Shown here piece by piece: positions 33,487 through 45,106 of a DNA stretch of 64,000 nt (positions within the stretch are counted from its first letter, which is position 1; every line of letters begins with the position of its first letter). The DNA lies in assembly GCA_026119855.1 (NCBI GenBank), contig JAOWBW010000322.1:1-64000 (forward strand). The letters are read 5' to 3'. The notes under the pieces were generated by a model. It saw nothing but the letters and a program-made list of their open reading frames with translations, was not told the DNA's origin and made no database searches. The translations under genes and the position numbers were made by a program. Source of the stretch: Campanula takesimana. Its lineage: Eukaryota > Streptophyta > Magnoliopsida > Asterales > Campanulaceae.

Positions 33487-34142
33487 AAGTTACTTATGGG
33501 TTCAAGGGGGGAATAGCAAACAAAAAATAAACAATACAAAAATCTTTTAATACCTAAAATGGCGTCTAGGGATATGCCCATCATACCCTTTTCAAGTTAG
33601 TTGCAGTAGAAATTAAAATTAAGTAATCAGTTTTTTGAACATATACTAGGCAGTAATCACCCTTCGTCCTAAAAATATAAAAAACTTAATGTGACGAGGA
33701 CAACTTTTACTAGACTTCCTTAGAAGAGACTCTTTTGGGCACAAATAGAAAAGGGAAGTCTGCTTCTTTTTTTCTTTTTTCGAGAAGTGATAAACAGAAT
33801 TTGAGATTGAGAAATTAAAATAAGCACATGAAGTATAACAATAAAGCTCATCAGTTTGTATGCCTATAGAGCTAGTCAGTATTGAGCAAAAAGCAAAATT
33901 AGGGTTTGAGAAAAGGGTTATAAGATTCTAAACTCAAGATTCTTAACTATACGAGTTAATAATTAAAACTCACTCCGTCCTCCCAAAATGAATATCCGTT
34001 CTCATTCGTTCAGAAACACCGATTTTCAGAATATTTCACTGAAATTTTACTACAAAATCGTTGCTTAATAGTTCAAATAGCCAAAAAATAATCAAACAAA
34101 TGAAAAGAAAAAAAAATGTTTCTTAATAGAATTTGATGGTAC

Positions 34143-34218
34143 CTTTGTCTTTGCTAGAAGCTCTGCGTCTTTTCTGAGGAAGCCAGGTCGCCGGACGGTG
34201 CTGCCCAGAGACTGTATA
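34143..34218 (-). pseudogene. NOL10-like exon 1, block B2
   Basis: Equivalent of 15669-15744. The same LTR (TGTAATAACC at 34219) cuts the exon at the same base, so the insertion predates the block duplication. Confidence 0.85.
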
Positions 34219-36270
34219 TGTAATAACCGGCCTTTTTGGCCCATTATTATTATTATTGTGCTTTTATATTAAATATTGCGATCGGGCTCATTAAATAATT
34301 AATGAGTTGGGCTAATAAAGAATGGCCCAATCTAGTCAAACTTTGGAAAACCTTTTTGGAATAGGAAAAGGGGAACCCTAAGTATTTAAACAACTCTTTA
34401 ACCCTCTCCCTATTATTCTGTGTCAATCAAAAAAACCCTAGAGAAAATATAGAGAGGAGGCGGTGAGAGAGAGAAGAAACCGAGAGAGAGGAAGAGGAAG
34501 AAGGGAGGAGAAAGAGAGAAGGAGGAAGAAGAAGATTCAACCCCCCCCCCCTTCGAAGGTAATTCCCTCATCCCTAAATATTAATTCTTGGGTTGGGTAT
34601 CACCTAGGAATTTTGAAACGAAACGTAGAACCCTAACCCTAAATTGATAAAACTAGGGTTTATTGTTAACCTTTGAAAACCTCTTTAATGGAAAAGTTGG
34701 GAATGGTATTGACATGCATGCATGAACCACCACCACCACGACGACAGCGGCAGCAGCTGGCGGCGGCAGGCGGCTGTGGAGTGTGTGTGTGTGTGTCCTA
34801 GTGTGTGTGTTTGTGCGTGTGTGTGCAGTGTGTATGTTATGCGAGTGTGCAGTGTGTGTATGTGCCGTGTGTGTGTGTGTGTGTGAAGTGTGTGTGTCAC
34901 AATTAGGGTTTGTAAATTAGGGTTTTGTGTGTGTTGTTCAAGGTGTTTCAATGTGTGAAAGTCAACTGGAATATTGGAAGTCAAACTGTGAATAGTGAAA
35001 GTCAAACTGTGAATAGTAAAGTCAATGCTGGAATAGTAAAAGTCAACGCTGTGAATAGTGTTTTCATGAAGTTAAGTCAACTTAAGACACTTGGGTTCAA
35101 AGTAGACTTTTACGTAAAACCTAAGGGTATTTTGGGAAAGTTATAAAGGGTAATGTAAACCCTAAACTAAAGAAAAACCTTAAAAAGGAGTTTAAGAAAT
35201 AAACTCATAAGGTTAAAGATAGAAAATGGAATTGGGGACGGGGTTAAATATTGCTCTTGCCCTAAAAGTAGTATCTTTGCGTGATTGTAGATTCTACGCA
35301 AGGACCCGCTAGAAGTCAACGCTAGCAAGGTAAGGGATTACGTTCCTAAGTATCTTGAATTCTTTATTCATTGGAACTCTATAATTCTTTCATGAATGTT
35401 ATATGGTCCATAGCGCTTGAACTCTACGTTGATGAACGTCTTTTGTATATCTTACCTATGACGTGTTTTGGTTGTAGGGAATCTTAGAACATTTGAATTT
35501 GCATGTGCTCTCGTTTAGGGAACACTATTTTGGAAAGTATGATATATCTAATTGCAACAGGTGTAGCTGTATAGTCCCTGAAAAGGACTAACTAGTCCCT
35601 GAAAAGGACTAATGTGGAAACGGTCCTAGGAAACGGACTAATGGAAATAAGTCTAGTCAACTACCTGTAACTTAGACTTTGTGGAACTCTAGATTATCAT
35701 GATAACTCTAAATAAGGGAGCACCCTGAAAAGGTGTAAGGTCTCTTATTCACTTAACACCCTGAAAAGGTGTGACACCCTGAAAAGGTGTTTGGAACTTG
35801 GAATTGACGGAATGGAAATAGGACCACCAATCTTTGAGTAGTTAACTGTACTTGTTATATGCAGTTAGTATTTGAAATGATATCCGATCTTTGAAATTAT
35901 CAATTGAGTCCGTTCTTTCGGTCACTTCTCCTTAGCTATCAGAGAAGTCCGTATGAACTTACTGAGCATTGTTCGCTCACCCTTTCTCTAATAATCTTTT
36001 TCAGGTAATGACTTAAAGAGGTAGACGGATCGCTAGATGAAGCTGTCCGTGTCAGTTATATTAAGACTTTATGGTTTATTTTGTTTAGCTAGTGGTTGTA
36101 CTGGCTTTGAAGACTTAGCATTTAATTCGCTTCCGCATTTATTGTTGAATTGATGGTTTGAGACTAGCCGTTGGGCTGTTTAAGTGGGATTTTGTAAGAT
36201 AACTATTGGTATTTCCATGTTTTTATGGATTTGTCTACTTTATGTATTTCCATGTTTTTAGGGTACCTCC
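34219..36270 (+). mobile_element. Ty3/gypsy-type LTR, block B2
   Basis: Equivalent of 15745-17700. The C run is shorter, one ccctgaaaagg unit is added, and about 100 bases of cttccgcattt-proximal sequence are partly duplicated (36145-36245, gtatttccatgtttttatgg twice). Confidence 0.5.
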
Positions 36271-36365
36271 CTAGTTCGCCATTGATTTTTATTCCCTGCT
36301 TCTTTAGAACATATTAGTGAAGGAAGTCTCAGGCGGAGGAGGGGACTTTTTGAGTTAAGCAACTG

Positions 36366-37038
36366 GTGGCGAAGGACGACGAAGTCAACGGCGGCGATAT
36401 GGGACTAGGTAGGGATGGCCAAACCGGACCGGAACCGTTGAACCGGCCCGGAACCGGATCGAAAAAACCGTAACCGCCATGAACCGCCACGAAAACCGGA
36501 ACCGTTTTGGATAAGGGCCAGTTAAGGTTCAACCCCCAAAAACCGTGAACCGGCGGTTCCGAACCGCCCAACCAAACCGTGAACCGAAACCGTCTGAACC
36601 ATCAGTAAAACCGTTAAAAAACCATAAAAATCATTAGATTTCTAACAGTTTCATCAGAATTAACCGTTATGGAAGGTTAACAAGAAAAGTTGTGTTTTGA
36701 CTGATTTTATAGCCAAATCCAGTGAAATAATAAAAATTTGGTTGTCCCCCTCATTGTAAATTTGCCTTTAATTAATAAAATTTAAAGGGTACCGTCCCTT
36801 TTTTTGTTTTATATACTATCATTTATTTTATTTTTTTCTATGTTTGTTTTTCAATATAACGGATTTAGCTTCTTTTAAAAAAAAATCACTTATGAAATAA
36901 TTTTTAAGTTGTTTATTCATTATTGTATGATAAAAAAAAAATAAAAAAAAAAAAAAGTACAGCGGAACCGTACCGAAACCGGATTGTGACAACCGGAACC
37001 GGCGTTGGCCATCCCTAGGACTAGGGCTAGGGACAGGT
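36366..37038 (+). pseudogene. Candidate first exon split by hAT, block B2
   Basis: Equivalent of 17788-18463. The presumed ATG is GTG here, and two residues differ (AKDDEVNGGDMG). The loss of the start codon argues against function in this copy. Confidence 0.3.
36410..37017. mobile_element. hAT MITE, block B2
   Basis: Equivalent of 17832-18442, with TAGGGATGGCC ends and ggactagg duplications conserved. Confidence 0.92.
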
Positions 37039-37393
37039 GAATGGGTTTAAGACGGATTTTCATGTTTAACATAATGCAATTGACACCCGGATGCTTTTAA
37101 TTAGAGTGTGTCCAGTCCACAACCGATGCAACCAATAAAATATCGCAACCTCATTTTGCATTTATAATTTTGTAAACTTCTTTTCCCTAGCATTGCCCAT
37201 TTACACGCCCTTATATTTACATCCTTGTACAGTGGAAACTCTTTAAATTAATACTCATTAAATAAACTTTTTAAAATAATAAAATTTGTCTGCTACTGAC
37301 TTAGGCCAGTTGAAAAAATTAAAAAAATCGAATTTTTCGGAAGACCCCTTTATAATTTTAGGTCCCACAAATATCATAAATTAATACTACATT

Positions 37394-37644
37394 TGCCCCT
37401 AAATGAGTGTCCAAATTTCATTTTAAGGGACATCTGATAATCTCAACTCTTTGTACAATTTGGTGGCAAAGATTCATATATAATCTTGTAATCTCCTTTT
37501 TAAACATTTAGTTTTGCACGTATAAAGAGACCGGTGAAAAAAAAATCGAAAAAAAAACATTTAGATACAAAGTTATGTTAAAAAAGATACTCATTTTGGG
37601 ACAAAATTTTTTTGAAAATGGACACTCATTTAGAGACGAGGGAG
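37394..37644. mobile_element. Decayed Stowaway-like MITE, block B2
   Basis: Equivalent of 18824-19073. Confidence 0.7.
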
Positions 37645-37767
37645 TATTTATTAGGATTTTTGGGGAGACCCATTTACAATCAATGAAATACCTTTCATGA
37701 ATTATAATTCATTCATCGTAACTGGATTAAGAAACAGATTGAAGAGAGAGAAAACCAATTGGAGACA

Positions 37768-37935
37768 TCAATATATAAGTAAAGACTCAAGTAGATAGAG
37801 CCCCTCTTCTATCAGTTTCTCGCTCAAACTGTGAATGCTTTGGAACATCTTGGCTGCAGGAGCATTTAATAATCCATTAATCACAGTTAAGAAGGCAGCT
37901 ATCTTTGGCTTTTTTAATGCGTCATTTATTGAGGT
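37768..37935 (-). pseudogene. Unidentified exon-like frame, block B2
   Basis: Open version of the frame at 19197: DALKKPKIAAFLTVINGLL, then NAPAAKMFQSIH and SLSEKLIEEG to a stop. It could be an exon of the same unknown gene as 39249-39385, because strand and spacing allow it, but no splice phase links them with certainty. Confidence 0.4.
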
Positions 37936-38340
37936 ATGCTGCTCTATTTTCCAACATCAGTTTGAACGGCTCCCTAATTAATACACTCCGTAAATCTGAC
38001 CACTTTATTGTTAGGTTTAATTAGCCACCTAATTATACATTCATCCAATTGAAACTAAACTCGAAAATAATAAAAATACCATCAACTTACAATGATAATT
38101 TCCATCTCTTTGTATAAAATGATGAGTACACATCAGTCTTCAAAAGTTGCATTACAATGATAATTTCCATCTCTTTTCAGTATTCTCAGGAAAGGAAGAT
38201 CGAATTGGTCCTTGGTTAGAAATGCACAGAACTGGCCGGCCCAGTCCATGAAACAACACCTTCAAGTTGCGTGCCAATGTAAGTTTATTCTCATAGAGAG
38301 AGGTAAGAAAATAAAGACGACAACCCTTCGTATAAAATTT

Positions 38341-38573
38341 TTGGGGTAGTATGTACGTATCAAAACTGACCTCCCAGTGTTGATTTTTTTCCTATAAAAT
38401 TTTGTTCTCAAATTATTTTTAGACTTCTTTCTACAAGCAATAGTACGCACCCTCCTTATTCAACAGTTTGATCAGTTACTAAAAAATTCCTAACAATTCA
38501 GTTAACTACTTTTCTAGAAATTTAAACAATTAACACTGGGAGTTCAGTTTTGATACGTACATACTACCCCAAA
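38341..38573. mobile_element. Foldback element, block B2
   Basis: Equivalent of 19771-20003; one arm mismatch (gacctccc for gaactccc). Confidence 0.85.
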
Positions 38574-38612
38574 CTTTTGTCATGCTCAAAACTGAAATTA
38601 TAATGATATATA

Positions 38613-38741
38613 CTCCCTCCTTCCCAAAATGATCTTCACGTTTGACTATTCAAACATTTTAGTCAAACATTTTAAGGATATGAACACTAGCTATGCTAGC
38701 CATATTTTGTTTATGAGATGATCATTTTAGGACGGAGGGAG
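38613..38741. mobile_element. Stowaway-like MITE, block B2
   Basis: Equivalent of 20047-20175. Confidence 0.9.
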
Positions 38742-39248
38742 TAGTTTTTTTTTCTTTTTATTATTTGTAGATGTTATAGGTAGTGTTGTGTGGAAGGGAA
38801 CGATATAAATGGACCCACCCACTAAGTCTACCTTACTTTGATAATTTTATAAATAAAAATTTAAAGCTATTATTCGGATTCTTTATTTTGGTAAATAGAT
38901 GTTTTAAATAATGATATTGAGAACTTCACACGGTTATACAGGTTTTTCTTTGTGATTTTTTTTTCAAAAATATGTGTTTTAAAAATAAAATATTATGAAC
39001 CTGTACTGAAAATAGAAAACAGGCCAAGTAGAACCTGTACTGAAGAATTTCTTTATCTTGCAAACTACTACTTCTTCTTGTACTCTGTCCATGAACAATA
39101 AGAAATACCATTAATTTCATCAATAAACATGATGAGTTGTGGTAGCTACAGTTAGTACTCACAAAATTGCACAGAAGGAACAGAAAAGGAATAATGACTA
39201 CGAAATAAAATTTGAAAAAAAAAAAAAAAAAAAAGTATTGTGAGTTAC

Positions 39249-39385
39249 CTCTATATCAGAGGGACCTGAGATCTGATTTACAATTTTGGTAAAATTAGCT
39301 TCGTGTGTCAATGAATAGTTGCTCAAAGACCTACGTTCTCCATTGTATTCCTTTGCAAGTCTGAGGGCCTCAGCTGATGAAATTT
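39249..39385 (-). CDS. Unidentified exon (EISSAEALRLAKEYN)
   Basis: Between acceptor ccacag and donor gtaact the minus strand encodes ISSAEALRLAKEYN, GERRSLSNYSLTHEAN and FTKIVNQISGPSDIE, a hydrophilic sequence with helix-forming repeats and no stop in that phase. It looks like a genuine exon. I do not recognise the protein family. A MITE lies immediately upstream and block B begins 115 bases downstream, so the gene is probably broken by the rearrangement. Possible partners are 40653-40691 (N-terminus) and 37768-37935. Confidence 0.5.
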
Positions 39386-39408
39386 CTGTGGATTGGGAAG
39401 CAGGTATT

Positions 39409-39796
39409 AGACCATCTCCAACAGTTTAGTGCAAAAATTGCACTATTCTTTATAGTAGTGCAATTTTTACACCAAATATTTCCAACAGTTTGCTTCAAAT
39501 CTTGTACTAAATAAGAATATAATAACAATAGTCATTATTGTTTCACATATATAAATAATAGTAGGTTATATAATTTTATATTGTAAAATATTTTCATATA
39601 TATCAAACAGAAAAACAAAAAACGGATATTTAAAAAGAAAAAGAAGAAGAAAAATGGGATAGCGCAGCACTATCTCTTCCACCAAATTTGAAGCAAGTGA
39701 TAGAGTTGCTCTATTAATAGAGAAATGTTTAGAGTGCCATTGGAGTAAAACAACACTCTATATTTGGAGTTTTAGAGTACCGTTGGAGATGACCAG
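39409..39796. mobile_element. MITE with GACCATCTCCAAC ends
   Basis: Left end gaccatctccaacagttt and right end ccgttggagatgacc are inverted. The interior has mirrored gtgcaaaaattgcac motifs. The end sequence resembles the Harbinger-like MITE at 8366 (attggagatggtc), so the two are probably relatives. Confidence 0.75.
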
Positions 39797-39944
39797 CAAT
39801 ATTGCATGATAGTGCTCAGCATACTCACTATGCAAGCAGCATTAAGAATTGAATCAAGTGAATTATAAAAAATAAAAATAAAAACAATAAAGGACCTTAA
39901 CTCTCATAATGTAAATTTCATAACTAAATAAAAATTAGTCTCTT

Positions 39945-40180
39945 TGCCCCAGAAATAGTCCTATTTTGATTTTTTATAATCAACGAAAATGAAATTTCAC
40001 CAACTATTGGTGATAATCTAATCATTCTAGTAAAATTCAAAAATTTGTAATTGAGTTATTTATCAATAACAATTTTTAGAATTTTATTGTGATTATTAAA
40101 TTGACACTAATGTTTGGTCAAAATTTATTTTGTTGATCATAAAAAATGAAAAATGAGACTATCTTTTCGGGACAGGGGAG
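39945..40180. mobile_element. Stowaway-like MITE, diverged
   Basis: The left part (ctttgccccagaaatagtcc) pairs with the right end gagactatcttttcgggacagg. The interior aattgagttatttatcaataac and its neighbours are self-complementary. Confidence 0.6.
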
Positions 40181-40404
40181 TATAAAGCAGTAGTTACTAG
40201 CCAATGAATCATCAAGATTTCCTTTTTCCACTCCATTCATACTTGAGGATATATACAAAATTCTTACATGCATAGATAGATATAAAAATATACATGAAAT
40301 TAACGGTTAACCAGGTAAAAAAAATTAATCCGTACATATACAACACAGATCTGATGCATTGGTAGTTGATTAAGCTATTTATGTCCAAACAATGATACAC
40401 ATAG

Positions 40405-40545
40405 TGAAAACTCAAATGGAAAACTTATAGTGAAACACTATAATCCGTTGGATGGGTTTTTAGCAGTGGGGTCCACAAAGATTTATTACAATCCAACGGA
40501 TTACAGAGTTTTGCTATGAGTTTTCCCTTTGAGTTTTCACTATAC
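40405..40545. mobile_element. Small palindromic MITE
   Basis: gtgaaaactcaaatggaaaac at the left is mirrored by gttttccctttgagttttcac at the right, and internal aatccgttggat pairs with atccaacggatt. 141 bases, non-coding. Confidence 0.8.
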
Positions 40546-40652
40546 GTATCATTAAAAAAATAGCATAGTTCAACAAATATTGTTAGATCTATGCACTAAA
40601 CTGTAACTATACACATAAAATAAATCAAAATGTAAGGAAAAACTTAAATTAC

Positions 40653-40905
40653 CGAATTAGCAGGGCTCACAATTGTTCTAGGACAAATCATTGACTTAAG
40701 AGCTTTTTAAGGATTTCTATGAATCTCGGTATTCATGAACGGAAGAATTGAATGTCGAAATTTCTATGAATCTATTTTCGAAATTAAGAGAGATAGAGAA
40801 GGTGAAGAGAACGTCGCTGAGGGAGAAAATGGAGAGAGCGGCCGTTTGGTGAGATAAGATTAGGGTTAGGTTTGCTTTTTTGCCAGATTTTTTTTTTTTT
40901 TTCAA
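40653..40905 (-). CDS. Candidate 5' end of an unidentified gene
   Basis: On the minus strand a TC-rich leader (40700-40890, tctctccattttctccctcagc) is followed by ATG at 40689-40691 and MICPRTIVSPANS, then donor gtaatt at 40652. Leader composition and the donor fit a plant first exon. The link to the exon at 39249 would need a phase change, so it is not secure. An alternative upstream ATG gives a 62-residue frame of low complexity. Confidence 0.3.
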
Positions 40906-41460
40906 GTATTGCTTTTGGGTAAATGTCTCTCTACATGTTGTTGTAATAATAGATGGGATTGCAGTTCCTTCGATCGTCTTATAGGGCCAAATTTATGGGC
41001 CGTAGACATTTGCATTTAAATGAAAACTATTTTGAAAATAGTGTTCATTTGTGAGAACTCTATTTAAAAGGAGTTACTCCGTTGCATAACAATGTACATA
41101 AAACTGAAAAATGCATGAAAATTAAGAAATGTATAGAAGTAGATAGTTTTTGTGAGTATAAAAAATAAATTAGGAGGGGAAAAGTGGATAAGAAATATTA
41201 AATGTTTTATAGATTTATTGACAAATGTTTATTGGCAATTTTTGTAGGCAATATTCAAGAGACAAACAAAAGAATTTAACAATTATCATCAACCACAAGC
41301 CCCTTTCCATCGCAAGTTTTTAATACTAGCAAAAAACAATTTTGCTCATCTTCTCGAATTAAATGTAATATAGACAATAGATAGAAGACAAATAATTGGT
41401 ATTTTATCTTTCATAAACTGTTTTTATTTATGAATTGTTATTTATAAAGCTTTTTCCTGT

Positions 41461-41812
41461 GCCTTTAAGGCACGGGTGTTACCAATGACAATAAACAAAA
41501 GTCAAGGTCAATCACTAACCTATGTTGGTTTGTTTCTTAAAAGACTTGTATTTAGTCATGGTCAATTGTATGTTGCTCTGTCTAGAGTAACTACTCGAGC
41601 TGGTTTGAAGATTATAGTATCTGATGAAGAAGGAACGAGTGTGGATGAAATGACAAACGTTGTTTACAAAGAAGTTTTTCAAAATTTGTAATTGTTGTTA
41701 TTAATGCATATATGAATCTATATATATAATTTGTTATAGTCTTTTTTTATTTAAGTTTCTTTATATATCAAAGTTTTTTTGCCGTGCGTTTAACGCACGG
41801 GTGATACACTAG
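41461..41812 (+). mobile_element. 3' end of a Helitron
   Basis: The hairpin GCCGTGCG-TTTAA-CGCACGG (41781-41800) is followed by gtgatacaCTAG and T, which fits the Helitron 3' rule. A second similar hairpin (cctgtgcc-tttaa-ggcacggg, 41457-41474) precedes the helicase remnant, as if an older terminus were nested there. The Helitron body upstream of 41461 is missing. Confidence 0.7.
41476..41691 (+). pseudogene. Helitron Pif1-type helicase, C-terminal fragment
   Basis: 71 residues: MTINKSQGQSL, then VGLFLKRLVFSHGQLYVALSR and a C-terminal NVVYKEVF. These are the last helicase motifs of plant Helitron RepHel proteins (consensus MTINKSQGQT...VFSHGQLYVA-SR). The Rep domain and helicase motifs I-IV are absent, so the protein is a remnant of about 5 per cent of the parent. 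The frame ends naturally 120 bases before the terminal hairpin, as in intact Helitrons. Confidence 0.88.
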
Positions 41813-41863
41813 TTTCTTGTATTGACTAACTGAATTCTCAAATGAGAGATTACATTTTAAATA

Positions 41864-42113
41864 CTCCCTCGGTCCTTAAATAAGTTTTCATTTTCAGAAA
41901 AAATTTGTCCCAAAATGAGTATCCATTTTGATCATAACTTTGTCTCTAAATATTTTTTTTCGAAAAAAAAAAACCACCGGTCTCTTTATACTTGCAAAAA
42001 CTAAATGTTTGTAAAGAGGATTACAAGATTATATATGAATTTTATCACCAAATTGTACATGAAGTTACGTCCCTTAAAATGAAATTTGGACACTTATTTA
42101 GGGACAGAGGTAG
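41864..42113. mobile_element. Stowaway-like MITE, inverted orientation
   Basis: Ends ctccctcggtccttaaataag and cttatttagggacagagg. The same family as 26296, in the opposite direction. Confidence 0.85.
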
Positions 42114-42222
42114 TACTACTTAGCTAACAATCTAAGCCATACATGTGTCACAATTACAACAAACGAAACAGAAATCTAACAGAATTATTCAGAAAAAAAA
42201 AAAACAAAAAAAACTAACTACT

Positions 42223-42400
42223 CTCTCCGTCCCAAAATGATCTTCACGTTTGACTACTCAAACTTTTTAAAGATATGAACACTTGCTTTGCTAGCCATGT
42301 TTTGTTTATGCACTTTTAAGCCTAAATTGTAGAAAGGTGAAGAACTTTTTGGGACAACGAGAAATGACAAATGAGAAGATCATTTTGGGACGGAGGGAGT
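42223..42400. mobile_element. Stowaway-like MITE
   Basis: Ends ctctccgtcccaaaatgatc and gatcattttgggacggaggg. The body is shared with 20047. Confidence 0.9.
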
Positions 42401-42602
42401 ATTTACAAATCCACCCTCGTTATATTTACATTTGGCTCCACAAGTCCTTTGTGTTTATTGTACTTAACTTGCGATATTGCTGAATATCATGATTAAGTTC
42501 TTCAATAACTGACCATTAACACAGCAGATGACATTTTGAGTTGATAAAGGATTAGGGCACAAAATCTTCATGACACCAAAAAAATTAGTCCTAGATTTGG
42601 CA

Positions 42603-42808
42603 TCACAAACATGCTGTTGGATCGTAACTCCCACCACCAATGACCCGCAAGTGAACCTCATGAGTTGAACTTGCAGCAACTTGACCTAGAACCGATACTT
42701 TTGATGGCTCGAGCGGCATGATCTCGCGATTACCAAAAGCCTTGGAAAACCTCACACCTTGATCGTTCAGAAAAATTGAATTATACAGCACAAAAATTTG
42801 CAGTTCGC
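42603..42808 (-). pseudogene. Unidentified exon-like frame
   Basis: Acceptor cttaag is followed by ELQIFVLYNSIFLNDQG, VRFSKAFGNREIMPLEPSK and VLGQVAASSTHEVHLRV, then a stop in this frame. A second frame continues to 42464. It joins in phase to the upstream piece 42844-42910 (VVDFRRSTMSG). The composition looks protein-like, but I cannot name it. The frame switch suggests decay. Confidence 0.4.
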
Positions 42809-42843
42809 CTTAAGTTTATTTTGTTAGGATGATGTTTATTTAC

Positions 42844-42910
42844 CTGACATTGTAGATCTACGAAAGTCAACAACGCAAGAAGTTTTTTATATGACACCAG
42901 GAAACTCCTA
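42844..42910 (-). pseudogene. Partial upstream exon of the unidentified gene
   Basis: Minus-strand TSCVVDFRRSTMSG before donor gtaaat. The upper boundary is unclear and crosses into block A2 at 42883. Block A1 begins at the window edge with the same bases, so it may carry this exon too, but it is cut off there. Confidence 0.3.
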
Positions 42911-43184
42911 GTATTTCTATGATGCTGCTATGCAGGTGGCCTATTACATGGATCTTTGCTGGTACACTCCTTTATCAACCTGCACAACCATCGTAATAAC
43001 CATATCTGAATCATCATCAACACATTAAGAATAATACTTATATCTAAACATGATGAGAATATGTTCTAAGGAAAAAAAAACCAAATTACAATGAGTTGTT
43101 TTCTGTATTTATTCATAAGCCCAAGTAAGGACTGAATATTAGCATGAAAATTCGATGATAAATTGTCTTCCAAAAGAGCATAAA

Positions 43185-43774
43185 CAGGGCCGGTCCTGTA
43201 GAAATTGGGGCCCTAGGCGAACTATTTGTTTAGGCCTTTATTTTGTCGGACAAGTGACGAACCGGGAAAAAAGGAAAAAAATAATCTCAGTTTGTTGATT
43301 AAATCTAATCATAAAAACACTGCAATAATGCTAAAGTAATAATTATAAATAAATTTTAAAACTATACTGCAAAGAAAAATAAAAAAAACTTGCTAATTAA
43401 ATTTAGAAAAATGGAAAATAAATAAATTTAAGAGATAATGGGATAAAAGTCTAGCTTATAAAAATGGAGGAAGGAGAGAAAAACTGGAAGGAAAAGAAAG
43501 TATGATGAGTGGAGGAAGAAGAAAAGCTGCAAGGAAAAGGGAAAAATAAAGGAAAAGGTTGAGGCAGCAAGATTCGAATCTTGGTAAGCTACTTAGCTAA
43601 ATGGAATGTAGTCATCAACATCACACCTTAACCACTACACCACTGAATTTACATGCCAGATAGTGTGATATAATTTCATATATAACAAACCAAAAATTTG
43701 TGGCCCTAAAATCGAGTAAATTTTCAGTGGCCCTAGGCGACGGCCTCACCCATCTTGCCTCAGGGCCGGCCCTA
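43185..43774. mobile_element. hAT element, block A2
   Basis: Equivalent of 298-878, with TIRs and 8-base duplications preserved. Confidence 0.85.
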
Positions 43775-43929
43775 AGCATATAATATGAACGAACATCTTT
43801 GGAATAAGGAGTGACAGGTTTTAAAATCTATGGCTCTTTGTTTGGTTTGTTTCATATGTTTGTTCGGTTAAGATTTTTTCATCGTTTCTGTTATTTAGAC
43901 ACAACTATTTATTTTGTTTTGACATACAG

Positions 43930-44155
43930 CAATGGTATTCGAGCATCAGTTTGATAATGGAAGCCCAAAAAATGAGTCAACTACAAAGTATTTAGAATTC
44001 ATGTTGGCAACAGCAAGAAAAGTTGGAGAAGGAATTGATAGTCCTTCAAAAGAGATTCGTGATGCCGTATATTAGGAGTTATTTCAGCTCACTTTCAGCT
44101 CTTCATGTTTATACCACGAATCATTGATGGACTACACATTTCAATACAATAAAAG
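43930..44155 (+). pseudogene. TENA-domain exon, block A2 copy 1
   Basis: Equivalent of 1036-1310, but about 50 bases (from catacacgag to aaatgctcg) are deleted. One early frame shift present in the A1 copy is absent here: ATGGAAGCCCAAAAAAT stays in frame to ESTTKYLEF. The GTATATTAG break is shared. Confidence 0.75.
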
Positions 44156-44865
44156 GGTGAAGATCATTTTGGGATGGAGGGAGTATCATCAATGATGACA
44201 GAATTTTCATAAATTTGACCGGAGAAACCAAGGTAAAGAAAATGAAAGTAGTTGATCAACTATGGTAAACATGAACTCAGCTTTGGACTTGAGGTGTATT
44301 ATCACATTGTCTTGATTTAGATGTGTCTACTCCTACAACATAGGCACCCAATATTAACCAATGTTCAGGTGACCACCATCATCTTGCATTATGTTTCTGA
44401 ACAAAAACTAACGAAAAATGCGTACGGATTAAGGAACCTCATGAATTACTTATTCTTAGTTGCATAAGGAGGTTAAGCCAACAATCTTCATGTAAATATG
44501 ATAATTTCATGAAAAGTATAAGCGAGAGAATTCGGATTTGAGAGTTTCGTTAAGGCAGATGTCATGCTAAAAGATGAATCAACGACTCACCTCAGATCCA
44601 AGATCCAAATGATTGTGAATGTGCTGACGAAGGTAATTCATTCCCCTATATAACCAAATATTACCAATAAGTATTTCAAGTTTACATAAGAGTAATGGAT
44701 TCATAATACTCCCTCCGTCCCAAAATGTTCTTCACGCTTTTTTCGCCGTTACTACGAACGAACTTTGGGCAATATTTTTAGGTTGATTTAATTATTCAAA
44801 TGAAAATCTAAAAACTTGTTATTGATGCACCATCAATAATACTATCACTAACGATTGACTGGTTC

Positions 44866-45061
44866 TAGGGTCGTCCCTAACGATTTATTGGCCTAGGGCA
44901 ATGTCATATTAAGGCCCCTAATATTATTTGTCTTATAAAACATTTTTTTTAAACCAAGTCAAATAATTTTTTGAAACCAAAAGATTTTTTTAATTTTATT
45001 ATTTTAATAGTTTTTAAATAAATATTTAATTTTTATTTTGGTTGGTTTTTAAGTAAATTAG

Positions 45062-45106
<45 letters not shown>

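Larger units (their letters stand above)
30922..39134 (+). repeat. Large duplicated block B, copy 2
   Basis: Matches 12449-20568. Unlike copy 1 it is continuous with upstream copia sequence, so this is the source arrangement and copy 1 is the derived, truncated one. Copy-specific changes include an insertion at about 36145-36245 (a local duplication around tatttccatgtttttatgg) and an extra gtgacaccctgaaaag unit at 35770. Confidence 0.95.

Noticed and set aside
42603..42808. Possible TIFY-like motif in ELQIFVLYN...KAFGNREIM
   Set aside because: The core TIFY residues are not present and the alignment needs gaps, so no family was assigned.
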